From assembly GCA_961205875.1 (NCBI GenBank), contig OY540822.1:1118501-1182500 (forward strand): a stretch of 64,000 nucleotides of DNA, read 5' to 3'. The notes beneath the pieces are model-generated. The model was not told where the DNA came from. It made no database searches and saw only the letters and a program-made list of their open reading frames with translations. Shown here in pieces: positions 11,124-24,352 of the stretch. This DNA comes from Sialis fuliginosa (lineage: Eukaryota > Arthropoda > Insecta > Megaloptera > Sialidae). Position 1 is the stretch's first letter. The number at the start of each line of letters is the position of its first letter. The translations under genes and the position numbers were made by a program.

Positions 11124-14021
11124 TGTAAGGGTCCTGTCTTACTAAGGGTATGAATGGTGACAGTACCGTACAAAATAAAATTATATATAAAAAAAAATAC
11201 TAAAAAAAATGTGTGTGGGATATTTTCAATAACAATGGAACTTCTTTTTAAACTGAATTTATTTGAAAAATCTTATACAACAAAAAAAATATGAAATGTA
11301 AATATTATTTAGATACACAACTCTCCTACTTTTAACCTATTTCTTTCACTCATTCCCTTTCATAACTACTTTCTCTAATTTCAACTTAAACTAAATTATA
11401 TTCTTAAACAAACTACTCTTAAAACTAACCTTATCTTATTATTACATATGAGTTTATATCTTCTTTCTTCAATTTTCGATATTTCTGTTGAAGTGTTTAT
11501 TTTTTACTTATACTGGTCTGCTGTATTTATTACGGCGTCACGTACATGTCTATCCGTGTACTGGTCTACTGTTTTCTTTCTTTCTATCTTTGTTTAACTT
11601 TAGTTTGTATATCTTCAACGTCCAACTCACTCGCACTTATCACCTTTGCTTTTAAAATTGTAACAATTTTTTTCTGTTTTATATTTATTTATTTGTTAAT
11701 TTTTTATTGTTTAAATTTTTTACTTATTTATTTATTAATATATTCTCGTTGATTTCTTCTTTTTAATACTTGTTTAATTTACTATTATTTTATCGAACTT
11801 TAATCTTCTTCCACACTCAGGCCCGGTATTATAAAAGCCAGATAACTTTTACTCTAGGGAATAAATTTATTCCACAAATAGTTTACACATTCTATGAGGT
11901 CCTTATTTGAGAAATGTCATTGTCAGAAATGTCATATCGATTTCGGTTTTTTTACACAAAATAATGTTGAGACATATTAAATACAAAGTAAAAAGTGATT
12001 ATATACATATAAAAACTCCAAAATATCAATTTTTAATTCAATATTATGGAGATTTCTAATAAATTTTTACATTTGAAAATATTGCAACCAATAACGTCTA
12101 TATGATTTCTTTATCTATGTACATATTGAAACGTCAAACGTGCATCAAACAAATAACCTAAAACTTCATACGTAAATGCATATAACGCATAACATGAAAT
12201 TTGAATTTTTACAGTATTTAAAATTCTTATGAATTTTATTATGTGCTCAAAATGAAGGTTAAATTTTATTGATATATAATAATACAACAATATTGGCACA
12301 TATTTCTTCATTTTTAGATGGGATAGTATAAAACATGCAGAAAATTATTTAAAAAAAAGGTTTGATAAAATAAAAATTTGAATGTATTTGAAAATCCATA
12401 AGACAGTTCGGTATCTTTAGGTCTTTAATTTTCTATATTACTGTATTCCTTCGATCTAAATTTATACAATTTTTCCCCATATAAATGTCCAAAAAGATTT
12501 TAGAATCGATAATGTCTTTCAGTCACAGGTATAATAATTGACTGCGTATTACATTATCATTTAAAATTTGCTGGTTTATTAAAATTAGACTACAGTTAAA
12601 AGAAACAGGAATGATTTAATACTTTATTTTATTTCTTATTGATGTTATCGTAGAGTACAGCTTCGGGTATGAAATAAAAATGTAAATAGTTATGCAAAAA
12701 AATTTATTGATTATAATTATACATTAATTTTCAAAACAATGTACAAGAAACAAAAATATTTTTCTTGTGAAACTGTTAATAATATGATTTCTAGTTAAAA
12801 AAAAAATTTATATGTACTTACGATGTTGTTCGGTACAAACCTTTAGAAAACATTAATTCCTCCGTAACAAACAGCAAAGTAATTTTGGTTTAGTTTTTTG
12901 TATTTATTCGTATAAATACGATGTTATTTTGTTCGGTACAAACCTTTACAAAACATTAATTTCTTTACGTATCAAACTGCAAACTAATTTTTATTTAATT
13001 TTTTGTATATTCGTATCTGCTTCAAATGAAAAAATCTCTTTCGTCTTTTTTTATGTTTCTTTTGCTTGAGTCATATCACATACATATGTACAATGTATGG
13101 ATATTTGTATATATGTACTATGTACATATAAATAAACAGGCTTGTTTCTAAAAATTATAAAAATATAAAACTAGCACAAAATCTACATTATTATAAGCAC
13201 AAATAATTATTAATTAAGTTACCATGTTTTTGAAAAATTATTATTAAAGCATTCCTAGCTGGTCGCAGTTTCAATATCTTCATAACATTATATATTACTC
13301 CTTAAATAATACACAAAACAAATTTGACATTTACGTGTGAATTGTAGGTAAGCATATTTCCACAAAACAGCTGTGACCTATGACTATGGCTGCCACAATT
13401 TATTCTAATTACCACGTGACCAAGTAAATATTTATTCCTTGCAAAAAGATGGGAATAAATTTAATGGTATGATATAGTGATATTTATAGTGAATTTGTTA
13501 TTTTTATTCCGTTTTTAGTAATTTTTCGTTCCGAATGTTGAACTAGTCGACATCAGAAAGAGAAGAACTTATCTGTAGCAAGTGAAACAACAATACTATT
13601 TTTACTACCTAGTACTGTCGCTATTTATTCATCGAGTAAACTTATCTGCCTTTTATAATACCGGCCCTCAATCTATTAAACATAATATATTTATTTCTTC
13701 TTCTATTTATGTCGTTTTATTTTATTAATATTATCTTTCTTTTTATTCACTATTTCCTTCGTACACACTATTACTTTATTATCTCATTTGTTTATTTTAA
13801 ACTTTTAATTGTTAATTTTATTTTTCTATATCTGTTTTTTCAACACCGCCTTGTTCGGCAACCAAACTCCTTCTGCTCCTGCCCTCATTCCCACAGTCAA
13901 ACTTAAATCTTCCCCTGTCCCCTCATACACCTTGTCTTTTACATTAACAATCAGTGGTTCTTAAACAACTTAACATTAAACTATTAAATCAAACTGTAAC
14001 ACCACAAAGTGACCTGTTACA
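11124..14021 (-). mobile_element. Solo LTR of an LTR retrotransposon, interrupted
   Basis: On the minus strand it begins TGTAACAGGTC (14021 downward) and ends CCCTTACA at 11124. Without the nested 11820-13667 element it is about 1050 bp, as is the mirror copy at 20100-21146. TG...CA ends with short imperfect inverted repeats (TGTAACAGG / TGTAAGGGT) fit an LTR. No gag-pol follows on either side, so it is a solo LTR. It sits inside a (CATA)n microsatellite, so a 4-bp target duplication (GTAT) is possible but not distinctive. Confidence 0.6.
11820..13667. mobile_element. Terminal-inverted-repeat transposon, 1.85 kb, TCA target duplication
   Basis: The ends are GGCCCGGTATTATAAAAG and the inverted GGGCCGGTATTATAAAAG; similarity continues for about 35 bp. 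Flanks are TCA (11817-11819) and TCA (13668-13670), and the right arm shows the empty site CACTCAATC near 20450-20457. A 3-bp target duplication with a G/C-rich start is compatible with the PIF/Harbinger type, but the target is not the usual TWA and no transposase is visible. Inside, TTCGGTACAAACCTTTA is repeated near 12829 and 12934. The frame at 12111-12311 is not considered coding. Confidence 0.75.
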
Positions 14022-14134
14022 ATACATACATACATACATACAGATGCAGCAGTTGTTGTCTGCCACTAGGGGAAATGTCTCGTTACCAATAGCAACCAGA
14101 CATCTATTGATTTTAATGTTTGGTCTATTTGCAA

Positions 14135-14501
14135 CTAGCTGCTACCTGCGGCTTCGCTCGCGTTGATTTCGAAACTAAATACAACCCTCCATACGTGACA
14201 TGGGGTCAAATATTTAAATTTCCTTTATTTGTTTTTAATTCATTATTTGTTTGTATTGAAGAGTATTTATTTTAAGTTTCAAATAAATCGGGTTCCATGA
14301 TGGACTGTAGGTATTTGTTTAACTTTTATCTTGAATATAAAGCACTAAATTGCATCAATCAAGCAAAAATATCATCGGGACACTTTTCGTGTGAAAGTGA
14401 CCCTGTTTGTAGAGAAATGCCCATATATACTTCACTACTAAATTCCATTCAAAAATTTGTACATATAAATATACAAAATTTAAAAAAATACTGTTTTAAT
14501 A
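14135..14501 (-). mobile_element. Truncated Helitron 3' end
   Basis: On the minus strand it ends in a GC-rich palindromic stretch (CGCGAGCGAAGCCGC) followed by AGCTAG and then T, the hallmark of a Helitron 3' terminus. It resembles the ends at 19972 and 35234. The 5' part is not identified. Confidence 0.6.
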
Positions 14502-15711
14502 TTTAATTTACAGATAGTAATACTTTATATAATATTTATATACTGATAAATTAATATTTTCAATAAAAATTAAATATTTTAATTGTGCCATACATTTACC
14601 CATTACTTTGCATGGTAACATTTAGCCCAAATTCTGTTAAAGTAGTTAGAGTAGTCCAGATAGATTGGTTCGTTTTCAGGTAGGGTTTGGTTAGGTTTAT
14701 GAATTTCTGTCTATGCACTAAATAATATATGAACATAGATACAGCATACTCTACTCTATTCTAACACATCAACACGTGATTTTCAGAGTTTTTGACAGAG
14801 GACCCCCAGACTCTCCGTATTTACCATATTATTTTCTTACCGTGTGTTTAGTGTCGGAATAAATATAGGTAATGTTGAAAATAATTTTACAATTAATGGT
14901 TTAAATATGAACGATTTTATACATTTAAAATCTGTAACGGATTTATAAATGTGATTATTGCTATTAATTATTTTTTAATATAAATTTTGTAAATTTTCCA
15001 GCCATAATGTGTGTAGAGAAAACGAGACAACCCACAAGCAATATTTAACTATAAAAAAACTAAAATTAATAACTCCATGTCTATTCTAGAAAATTAAATA
15101 TTTTTAATTTTGAAAATTGCGCCAAACATTTAATTAAATCTTTGTAAATTTTATATTAACGGTTATGATAGCTGAGACAACGGCGAGCAAGAATATTCAT
15201 AATTCACCCAGTACAAGTCTATATGCATCAAATAATAAAAATCAGGGGTCCGGAGTTAATTTCGGAATCAATTCCGGAACTGAATCCCTGCTATTCGTTC
15301 CGGAACTTTTACATTTCTAATTACCAATGATTAATTAGTATTTAACGACCTTCTTTGTTTTTCTGTCAGGAGGGGTCCCTGAAAAATAATTGTTCAAAAG
15401 AGGGTCCCTAGACCTCATAAGTTTAAGAACCGCTGTACTATAAAATAAAATTAAGTCTTTTAATTAACTAAACATCAGTCTTAACTAATTTAAGGAACAT
15501 TTTAAGTAAAGTGATAAGACATAGGCATGCTCATAATTCAAAGTCCCAATTTTAAAATGTTGACAGTCATAATCGTCATAAAAACAGCTTAAATTCCTCT
15601 TTACGATGGTCATGGATTTAATTCTTAAATCTTCTGAACCTAAAACAAAGATATACAGATCATTGAGATAGTAATCTGGAGAATGAAACGGTTTCTTGTC
15701 TCCTTATGTAG

Positions 15712-16283
15712 CAGGGGACTGTCGCCAGGGGACTGTTTAATTTGATTGAATGTTAAGGTATGTATATTAAAATCCATTAATTATTACATACTTTTGCTGT
15801 ATAAAAACAATATTTACCAATTTATTTAAAACGATACACTTAATAGATAATCAAAATACACAAAACAAAGAAAAATAATACTCACCAGGGGACTGTTCAT
15901 CGTTGTGTACCCAAGCGTACTCTTTCGCCCAAAGCTCGTTTAACACTGATCAAAATCGCGTCAGGGTACTTTTGGCGGTAAAAGAGCTAACTTTAGGTCA
16001 TTGGCGATTCATTACACGCACTAACATGTCCGTCTTTGCTGTAGACGACGTGGCACGTAATTAAAAATTTAGACAGGGGGACTGTTCATAAAATTTTGGG
16101 ACAGACTTTAGATTTAATTTTAATATTTAAAATATATTTTAATTAAGTTTTTATGAAGAACTAATAATTTATCGTTTAATATTGATCAAAAATTGTGAAA
16201 TGATTTAATTGATTTACAAGGCTAGTATTGTAGTTAATGAATTCTATAGCAACTGTTTTGATTTGTGACACTCCAGGGGACTG
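15712..16283 (+). repeat. Cluster of five CAGGGGACTG motifs
   Basis: CAGGGG(G)ACTG occurs at about 15712, 15726, 15886, 16074 and 16274, all in the same orientation. Two copies extend to CAGGGGACTGTTCAT. The motif is itself nearly palindromic (CAG...CTG). In surrounding AT-rich DNA five copies of a G/C-rich 10-mer in 570 bp is not expected by chance. It could be a degenerate tandem repeat (spacings 14, 160, 188, 200) or a binding-site cluster. Confidence 0.6.
15886..15949 (-). other. Candidate orphan exon (weak)
   Basis: On the minus strand an open stretch reading LNELWAKEYAWVHNDEQSP follows an acceptor-like TTTTGATCAG and ends at a GTGAGT donor. Base composition is richer in G/C than its surroundings. 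It overlaps one of the CAGGGGACTG motifs. No family is recognised and no neighbouring exons are found, so this may be a gene fragment or chance. Confidence 0.25.
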
Positions 16284-18249
16284 ATTTTGGACATTCAAAA
16301 TACATTTTTAATACAAAAATAGTTCTTTTAAATCAGATATTTCATGTCGTGCACACATATTAAGTAGTTATCTATCAAAATTAATTGAAATATAAATATT
16401 TTAATTATAATTATTTAAATTATGTGATACTTCAACAAAAATTTCCGAGTGAAACCCTATTTTAATTTTGATTGTATATTAATATGAAGAATATGATTCA
16501 AGCAAAACACAACTAAACATAATATTATGGAATTTAAGAAAATGACCATTTTTGATTTTATCGAAACCAAACATAATATGCTGGATATATATGAATATGT
16601 AAGTTCTTAATATAATTATTAAATAGGAACATCTATAGTTAAAAAAAGTTGTAAACATTATAGCGTATAGTACGTGTGTGTATTTTTATTTTTTAATTGA
16701 AATACAATATTAATATTTTTACAGGTAGTAATACATTATATAATATTTATACATATTATATTTACTAATAAAAGAATATTTTTGATAAAAATTAAATATT
16801 TTAAATGTGCCATACATTTCCCCATTGCTTTGTATGGTAACATTTAGCACAGATTCTGCCCGTTCGACCCGTCGATTTTTAAAACGTCAGAGTGTCCAAT
16901 CTCATTGTATATCAAATACAATCTTTATAATTTAGCAATATTATACATCTGTTCTTGATATAACATTTGTCTAATTTACTGGGATTTTTTAGTAAAATGT
17001 GAAAAACTCGAATTGTAACGAACACAAACACGTATATGAGTGTTTTATGGTTAACTTACGATCAAACTATACTACTAATTCATGTTTAATTTATTTTAAT
17101 ATGTAAAACTGAATATAGTGTTAAAACTGTTTATTTTTATTTTCAAACATTATATTTTATAATTAGCATTTAAAATAATAAAAAGTATGTCGAGTTAAGG
17201 ACAAAGATAAGATCCAAAAAACGATTTCTAGAAACGGATGTTTTCTCTACATGGTTCTGATGAATATATGACGTTCTGTGACTGGTCTGTTATAATCATT
17301 GTGTATTTACAGGAATAGTCCAGTACATTTAGACGAAAAAACTAATGTTCCTGGACTAGAAGTAAATACATATGTTATGTTACGTAATGTTATGTAACAA
17401 TGAAATTAAATGGACCTTTAGGGCTACAATAACGTTTACAAAAGAGTTTTTACAGTAATTTCTAAGGTTAAAATTTGTGTGACTGTTTTTTAGTCATTAC
17501 CTCTAATTCTTTATATATATATAACTTTTTTTGCTCAAATTTTATAGTAACGAAACGCCCGAAAATCTAATTGAATATTTTTGTTTTACTAATAAGTAAA
17601 ATTTATTTTTTTAATATTATCAGGTACAAAAAAGTATTTAAATAAATAAAATGGTCAAGTGCGTGTTGGGCACGTATATATTACGATTTCTAAAAAAAGA
17701 CTTATTTCAAAATTTGTCGTGAACTATTTTTGCTAGTGTTCGTTATAATTTTCATTATATAGTACTAATTAATTAAAAGTTACATTCTCGAATTTTTTCA
17801 GATTTTTTGAATTGATAGTACCTTTAGATATTAGAGGGGAGGGAGACGCTCGCACAAAGGCATTTAAAAGCAAATATATTAGTGGAGTCATATAACCAAA
17901 ATTTTTTATTGAATAAAACAACCTCTCCCTACAGCGATTTTATGGTTTTAAAATGTTCTAGGGATCAAGAGAAGTTTATAACTGAGTTTGTGGATTAATC
18001 CGTTTTTCGCGCGGTATTTTTTTCACGACTTTTCCGGAAAATCATCAATTTTTCTTGTTTGCGGTTCGGTTTTTCACGAATATCTCGGCTTCTACTTGAT
18101 CAATACGAATCAAAAAAAAGGGTCACTCGTAATGAACCCTTCTATCGATCTGTGGAAAGCGGAACACTATAACTTAATTCATAACCTCAAAAAAATTACA
18201 AAGTGCGCTTAAAACAAATTTTTCATTTTTTCTCAATTACTTTCTAACA

Positions 18250-18925
18250 AATATGAATAAATTACAAAATTTAAAATTCTAGTTAAATGATGAGTGTTTG
18301 AAATGAATTTAACATATTTTTATTATATTAATTAGTAGGTTGTCCCAAAAAATCAGAAATTCTAAAATTTCACCCGCACAGATTAATCAGTTATTTTCTT
18401 AAAAATACATTTGTATAGATTAAATTTTTATATTTAGTAATAAAAAAGGGTTAAAAAAATTAAGTCTTCTGACAGATGCTCTTATGCAATAGCTAGCTTA
18501 TGGATATTAATTTCATTTGGTAGTTCTACAGGAAAGAAGATTGTCCATATAAAAACGACTTCATTACATACATGAAATGAAACTTTTGATTAATCTGATA
18601 ATTCATAAATGTTAAGCGAATAAGGCTTTGTGAAAATATATATTTTGAGTATCCATCTGTAATTTTATGTTGTTCTTATAAATAATTTGGAATTTAATTA
18701 AATTAATTTTTTTAATCTTTCTCGTTACTAAAAATAAAAATTTCAAGTATACAAATGTATTTTTTACAAAAAAAAACTGATTAATCTGTATGGATGAAAT
18801 TTTAAAATTTCTGAATTTTTGGGGCAACCTACTTATTAATATAATAAAAATATGTTAAATTCATTTCAAACACTCATCTTTTAACTAGATTTTAAATTTT
18901 GTAATTTATTTTGAACAATAATGAA
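18250..18925. repeat. Foldback / MITE with ~220-bp inverted arms
   Basis: The arms (about 18250-18470 and 18700-18925) are reverse complements. Inside them TAGGTTGTCCC (18332) faces GGGGCAACCTA (to about 18832), a mariner-like pair with TA at each edge; the inverted similarity also extends about 90 bp outside. The frame at 18612-18827 lies within an arm and is not a gene. Confidence 0.7.
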
Positions 18926-18959
18926 AGTTAATCGGGAAAAATGTATTTTCGGCAACAAT

Positions 18960-19623
18960 CCGAAAAAGCAAAAATCAGTTCAGAAAAAAATTTACAGGGC
19001 AGTTGGAGGTACATTAAACTGTAAAATCACCTGGCAACATTAATATTCCCATCAATATTTGTAAAGTAGCGATAGATTTACTAAAAGAACATAAAAGGTC
19101 ATTTTTTTGTACTTTTTCACACTAATAGTGAGGGTAAAAAAAAATGTTTTTCTAATAAAGTCATGAAAGGGTCTTGTAGGAAATTTATTCAAGTTTTTAA
19201 AACTGCCCTTAAATTTACTGTTTAATCATTAGTTGCTGATATATTGATGATCGAAGACAAAAGAATCATTTTTCATTTAAAGGCAGATATCTCGGCGAAA
19301 AAAATTGAGAGAGACCAAAAAAAAAAAAAATTAAAGCTGAATAAACAAGCATTGGTTTAACTGAAAAAAAATTTCCCAAGCCCGAGGACCCTTAAAAAAA
19401 ATTTTAAAAATTGGAAAATTTTTGTGTCCCACTATTTCTTTTGATTGCGCGATAACCGTAACTCAAAAAAAATTATGCTAAAAAATCTCAAAACTAGAAA
19501 CTTGACGCTTTAGAATGCTTTTTGTTTTATTTCGATACGACTATTTTTCACAAAGGTACAGCACTTCAAAAAACACCCAAAAAATTGTTTAAATTCTTGT
19601 TCCTTTAATTGTTTGGATGAGTG
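18960..19623 (-). mobile_element. Family X arm next to the right inverted arm
   Basis: Read on the minus strand it begins CACTCATCCAAACAATTAAA after TA and matches 54969-55484 and 57371-57530, including the CCTGGCAACATTAATATTCC segment. It marks the inner edge of the right arm and may hide the original duplication boundary. Confidence 0.65.
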
Positions 19624-19625
19624 TA

Positions 19626-19972
19626 TTAAAACAGTATTTTTTTAAATTTTGTATATTTATATGTACAAATTTTTGAATGGAATTTAGTAGTAAAGTATAT
19701 ATGGGCATTTCTCTACAAACAGGGTCACTTTCACACGAAAATTGTCCCGATGATATTTTTGCTTGATTGATGCAATTTAGTGCTTTATATTCAACATAAA
19801 AGTTAAACAAATACCTACAGTCCATCATGGAACCCGATTTATTTGAAACTTAAAACAAATACTCTTCAATACAAACAAATAAAGGAAATTTAAATATTTG
19901 ACCCCATGTCACGTATGGAGGGTTATATTTAGTTTCGAAATCAACGCGAGCGAAGCCGCAGGTAGCAGCTAG
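19626..19972 (+). mobile_element. Truncated Helitron 3' end (mirror copy)
   Basis: Mirror of 14135-14501. It ends CGCGAGCGAAGCCGC then AGCTAG at 19972, followed by T. Confidence 0.6.
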
Positions 19973-20063
19973 TTGCAAATAGACTTCAATCATTAAAATC
20001 AATAGATGTCTGGTTGCTATTGGTAACGAGACATTTCCCCTAGTGGCAGACAGCAGCTGCTGC

Positions 20064-20094
<31 letters not shown>

Positions 20095-20099
20095 TGTAT
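20064..20099. repeat. (TATG)n microsatellite
   Basis: Nine or so uninterrupted TATG units precede the LTR. The mirror at about 14022-14041 has fewer units, a length difference between the arms. Confidence 0.9.
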
Positions 20100-21146
20100 T
20101 GTAACAGGTCACTTTGTGGTGTTACAGTTTGATTTAATAGTTTAATGTTAAGTTGTTTAAGAATCACTGATTGTTAATGTAAAAGACAAGGTGTATGAGG
20201 GGACAGGGGAAGATTTAAGTTTAACTGTGGGAATTAGGGCAGGAGCAGAAGGAGTTTGGTTGCCGAACAAGGCGGTGTTGAAAAAACAGATATAGAAAAA
20301 TAAAATTAACAATTAAAAGTTTAAAATAAACAAATGAGATAATAAAGTAATAGTGTGTACGAAGGAAATAGTGAATAAAAAGAAAGATAATATTAATAAA
20401 ATAAAACGACATAAATAGAAGAAGAAATAAATATATTATGTTTAATAGATTGAGTGTAGAAGAAGATTAAAGTTCGATAAAATAATAGTAAATTAAACAA
20501 GTATTAAAAAGAAGAAATCAACGAGAATATATTAATAAATAAATAAGTAAAAAATTTAAACAATAAAAAATTAACAAATAAATAAATATAAAACAGAAAA
20601 AAATTGTTACAATTTTAAAAGCAAAGGTGATAAGTGCGAGTGAGTTGGACGTTGAAGATATACAAACTAAAGTTAAACAAAGATAGAAAGAAAGAAAACA
20701 GTAGACCAGTACACGGATAGACATGTACGTGACGCCGTAATAAATACAGCAGACCAGTATAAGTAAAAAATAAACACTTCAACAGAAATATCGAAAATTG
20801 AAGAAAGAAGATATAAACTCATATGTAATAATAAGATAAGGTTAGTTTTAAGAGTAGTTTGTTTAAGAATATAATTTAGTTTAAGTTGAAATTAGAGAAA
20901 GTAGTTATGAAAGGGAATGAGTGAAAGAAATAGGTTAAAAGTAGGAGAGTTGTGTATCTAAATAATATTTACATTTCATATTTTTTTTGTTGTATAAGAT
21001 TTTTCAAATAAATTCAGTTTAAAAAGAAGTTCCATTGTTATTGAAAATATCCCACACACATTTTTTTTAGTATTTTTTTTTATATATAATTTTATTTTGT
21101 ACGGTACTGTCACCATTCATACCCTTAGTAAGACAGGACCCTTACA
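20100..21146 (+). mobile_element. Solo LTR (1047 bp), uninterrupted copy
   Basis: Starts TGTAACAGGTC and ends CCCTTACA, embedded in TATG microsatellite on both sides. It is the empty-site counterpart for the 11820-13667 insertion in the other arm. No internal retrotransposon genes flank it. Confidence 0.6.
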
Positions 21147-23170
21147 GTATGTATGTATGACAGTAGCTCGACTCGCCTCACCAGGCCACACAATTATAAT
21201 ATTTACTTATCTTTATTTGTAAGTTAACTGTTTTTCGTCGTAGAAACAGATATCATTAGTTTGCCTGCAAAATTGCTGAAATAAATGCGTTTACATCTGG
21301 TCAACTTTTAAAATAATAACAATTATTTATTGCATCTAAAGAAGATCCAAACTAAATACATTTTTGTTTATTATAAAAGAATTTTATCACAAACCAACAA
21401 AATAAATAAAACATTTAACAACTTTTCTAAACTTACCGATATACAATGTGAGCAAAAAAAGGAGTCAATAATGTAATAGTAATATTTAAAATTAAAATAA
21501 AGTTTGGAAAAATGACCATTTTTAAACACGTTTGATATTAGCCAGTCTTTTTGCCAATTTTGCATAACATAATATACGTAAGATCATAGTTACTGTGATA
21601 ATAACAAAACACAACTGTCGTGTAACAATGCAAACAATTCAATATACATTATACTTCATCATCATAATTTAAAATTTTTGGAATTATAAGGAAGGACGTC
21701 ATAGAATTTTTTATTTTGATATCTAGGCAAGTGGGGTGTCAAAATATAGATCTCAATAAGTAGAACTTGACTTTTTTTATATTTTTTTCTAACTTAAAAA
21801 TGCACCTGTAAGTGGTTCCAAACATTCCACGTAGTACGTACTTCGGAATCCTTATGGCATACACTCGTGTATGTCTTGTCCGAATTATTTATTATAAGGA
21901 GTAAACCGAAGAAAACTTTCTGGATTTTCCATAGTTTTTTATTCGAAAATTACTAATTTTTATAAATAATTGCAAGAGGTAAAATGTACATAAATTTATG
22001 CAAAGATTCTCACAATTTTTTTTTACAATTTTTTCTTTATAAAAGTTGCATAAAAAATTAACAATAAATTTTAAAAACAATTTTCCGAGAATCCTTGCTT
22101 AGTTCCAAGTACTTTTTTAATTTTATGATTTTTCTTTCTGAGTTAAAAATTATAGAAAATTGTTGCTCGCCTACCCTGTATTTCTATGGTAGCGTAAAAA
22201 GTTGGAAAATATACAGGTTGGGGTCTCTGTTTTGGGTCCATTCAGCAATTACGAGCCTAATAGTCGTACAACTGAGCCCGGCATATAGCCGTCCAGTTGG
22301 AATGTTCTTGGAAAATTGGGATACGTACGATGTGGATTTCAACAATGACAACCAAATTAACAAATTTTTAAATTATATTAAATTTAATAACAGAAAAAAA
22401 ATAATTTATAAATTAATTAAACAAAACAAAAATATATTTAAATTGACTCAACCCCTATTTAAACATTTATGTTTGAATCCCTTCTTATGAAAATCAACAA
22501 TAAACAATTAACTCCAAAATAATAAAATATGATTTCACCCTTCTACGATTTTGTCGTATTTGAGTTACAAGGCTTACAGACAAACAGACAGACAGACATC
22601 AAGGCGAAAATAGTCAGAATGGATTCTGGGAAGCTCAAAATAGATAATTCCATCAAAATCCGGAGTTCGAAAAAAATCGGCTTCACTATACTTACTTATA
22701 CTATATGTATGTTTTATATACATGGTATAAGAAAGTAAAAATTATAATTTTATCAAAGTTTTATGAGTTTTTAAATGTGAAATTGCAGCCATATTTTATG
22801 ATTGTTATTCATAAATTTCATTTTGATCTGATAGTGTAGCATAAACCTTTAAGTAATATCAAAATCATGTTTAGAAAATATAGGCTCTTTAACTTTTAAA
22901 TTTTTGACATTAACATGTATAAATCGAGGTATTTACAAAAATTTACTAAAATGGCCGATATAAAAAAAACTGTTGCACTTTGTATATAGGTATATTTGCT
23001 TTATTCACTTCCAAATGAGTCATTCTACCTTCCTTAAAAATATTCATATCGCCGAATCAAACACCCTGTATATTTGTTTGACGCCGATCGATACTGCATA
23101 TTCATTTAGCAACAAGTACAAATGAAATAGCTTTGTAGAGGGAGGGGGGGGGGGGGTAGACGTCCGTATA
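21147..23170 (-). other. Right-arm sequence without genes
   Basis: Mirror of 9101-11123. The 131-codon open frame at 22095-22490 is the longest here, but it corresponds to a frame broken in the left arm (9852-10049), has no domain and has repeat-like composition, so I do not call it a gene. A poly-G run (about 23140-23157) mirrors the poly-C of the left arm. Confidence 0.55.
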
Positions 23171-23912
23171 TATCCTAAAGTATTTTGAGTTGTGCAGGCC
23201 TTTTCACAAAATCGATAGAGGGAGGAGCATTAAACACGAGGGTTGAGGAGTAAAACTGGAAAACAGAAGGGGATGTCGAATCTGAATGAGAGGTAAAAGG
23301 GGATCAACGCTGATAAATATTTAACAATAATGTTAGATATCACAAAACCAGCATCGTGAGAACAAGTTATTAGAGAAATATTGTGTTAGTGAAGTGTTTT
23401 TAATATTAATGTAAGTATTTATTATTATTATTATTAAATTTGCCTTATTTAACTCACCGCGATATTTATTTATTTATTATTTATTTATTTATATGTTTGT
23501 GGCAACGAATCGAGTATTTATACCAATACAATTCGAAAACATATTGTCAGCGAGAGTTAAGTTACAACCGAAATATGTTTCCATAGCTACATTTTTTTTT
23601 AATAAATACCATATCTGTCATTACAATCAATTAAGAATATTTTTAATTCTTATACTTTAGACAACGAAAGAAATAGAACGAAATCTATTAAAATTAATAA
23701 ATATTAATAATACATGTATACGTGATGTGTTTTAGTGATAATTTACAACAAAAAATATATTCGTAATGATCATTACAAACTTGACATAAAAACGAAATTA
23801 AAAATGGTTATTTGTTGGTAAAGATTCTGGACAGAACAAGTAGGTATATTTACATGAACTATTTTGAATTTTTTCTTTGTATAATAATAGGTATGTATAA
23901 CTAAAAACTCAA

Positions 23913-24212
23913 AAATAAAAATTATAAAAAAAACTTTTTTTAAAAATAATTTGCCTTTTAAAAACCGACTAAAAAGCTGAAAATAAAATTCAGTTAGACT
24001 CTTTTCGTACTAAATATTGCATTTAAAAAAAAGTTGATTTTGTTCATACTAGAAGAGACATTTTTTAAAACTCTTCTAGTATGAACAAAATCAACTTTTT
24101 TTTAAATGCAATATTTAGTACGAAAAGAGTCTAACTGAATTTTATTTTCAGCTTTTTAGTCGGTTTTTAAAAGGTAAATTATTTTAAAAAAAAGTTTTTT
24201 TTTAAATTTTTA
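23913..24212. repeat. Foldback element (right-arm copy)
   Basis: Mirror of 2240-2541, with near-perfect inverted arms around CATACTAGAAGAG / CTCTTCTAGTATG. Confidence 0.85.
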
Positions 24213-24352
24213 TTATTATTATTAAATTTGCCATATTTAACTCATCGCGATATTTATGTATTTTATTTTTTTCACTATTTAAATGTTTGTGGCAATATTC
24301 TTGTGTCATTATTGAATATTAATTTATGTTTGTGGCAACGAATCAATTATAC

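Larger units (their letters stand above)
1..14501 (+). repeat. Left arm of large inverted duplication
   Basis: Reading forward from base 1, this arm is the reverse complement of 26453 down to 19624. Over the first 1.1 kb position x pairs with 26453-x without indels (211-393 with 26060-26242; 921-1139 with 25314-25532). At the inner end the last shared bases are around 14501 and 19624. The arm is longer than its partner because it holds three blocks the partner lacks: about 3.1-7.2 kb (tandem array plus duplicated flank), 7403-9100, and 11820-13667. Both arms share the same nested transposons at the same places, so this is a duplicated genomic segment rather than the terminal repeats of one transposon. 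The arm may continue beyond the window start. Confidence 0.9.
14502..18249. other. Spacer between inverted arms: repeats, no clear gene
   Basis: Contains a direct repeat pair (14512-14640 and 16712-16862, both with GTGCCATACATTT), a diverged hAT-MITE relative (about 15300-15436), a cluster of CAGGGGACTG motifs (15712-16283) and a dispersed repeat (17760-17890) related to 38620-38790. The frame at 17988-18212 has no recognisable domain. A weak minus-strand exon candidate at about 15886-15949 is listed separately. Confidence 0.55.

Noticed and set aside
19850..20167. 105-codon minus-strand frame
   Set aside because: Crosses the boundary between a Helitron end, a TATG microsatellite and an LTR; includes an IHTY repeat translated from the microsatellite.
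22095..22490. 131-codon open frame in the right arm
   Set aside because: Broken in the mirror copy, low-complexity AT-rich composition, no domain, lies in repeat sequence.
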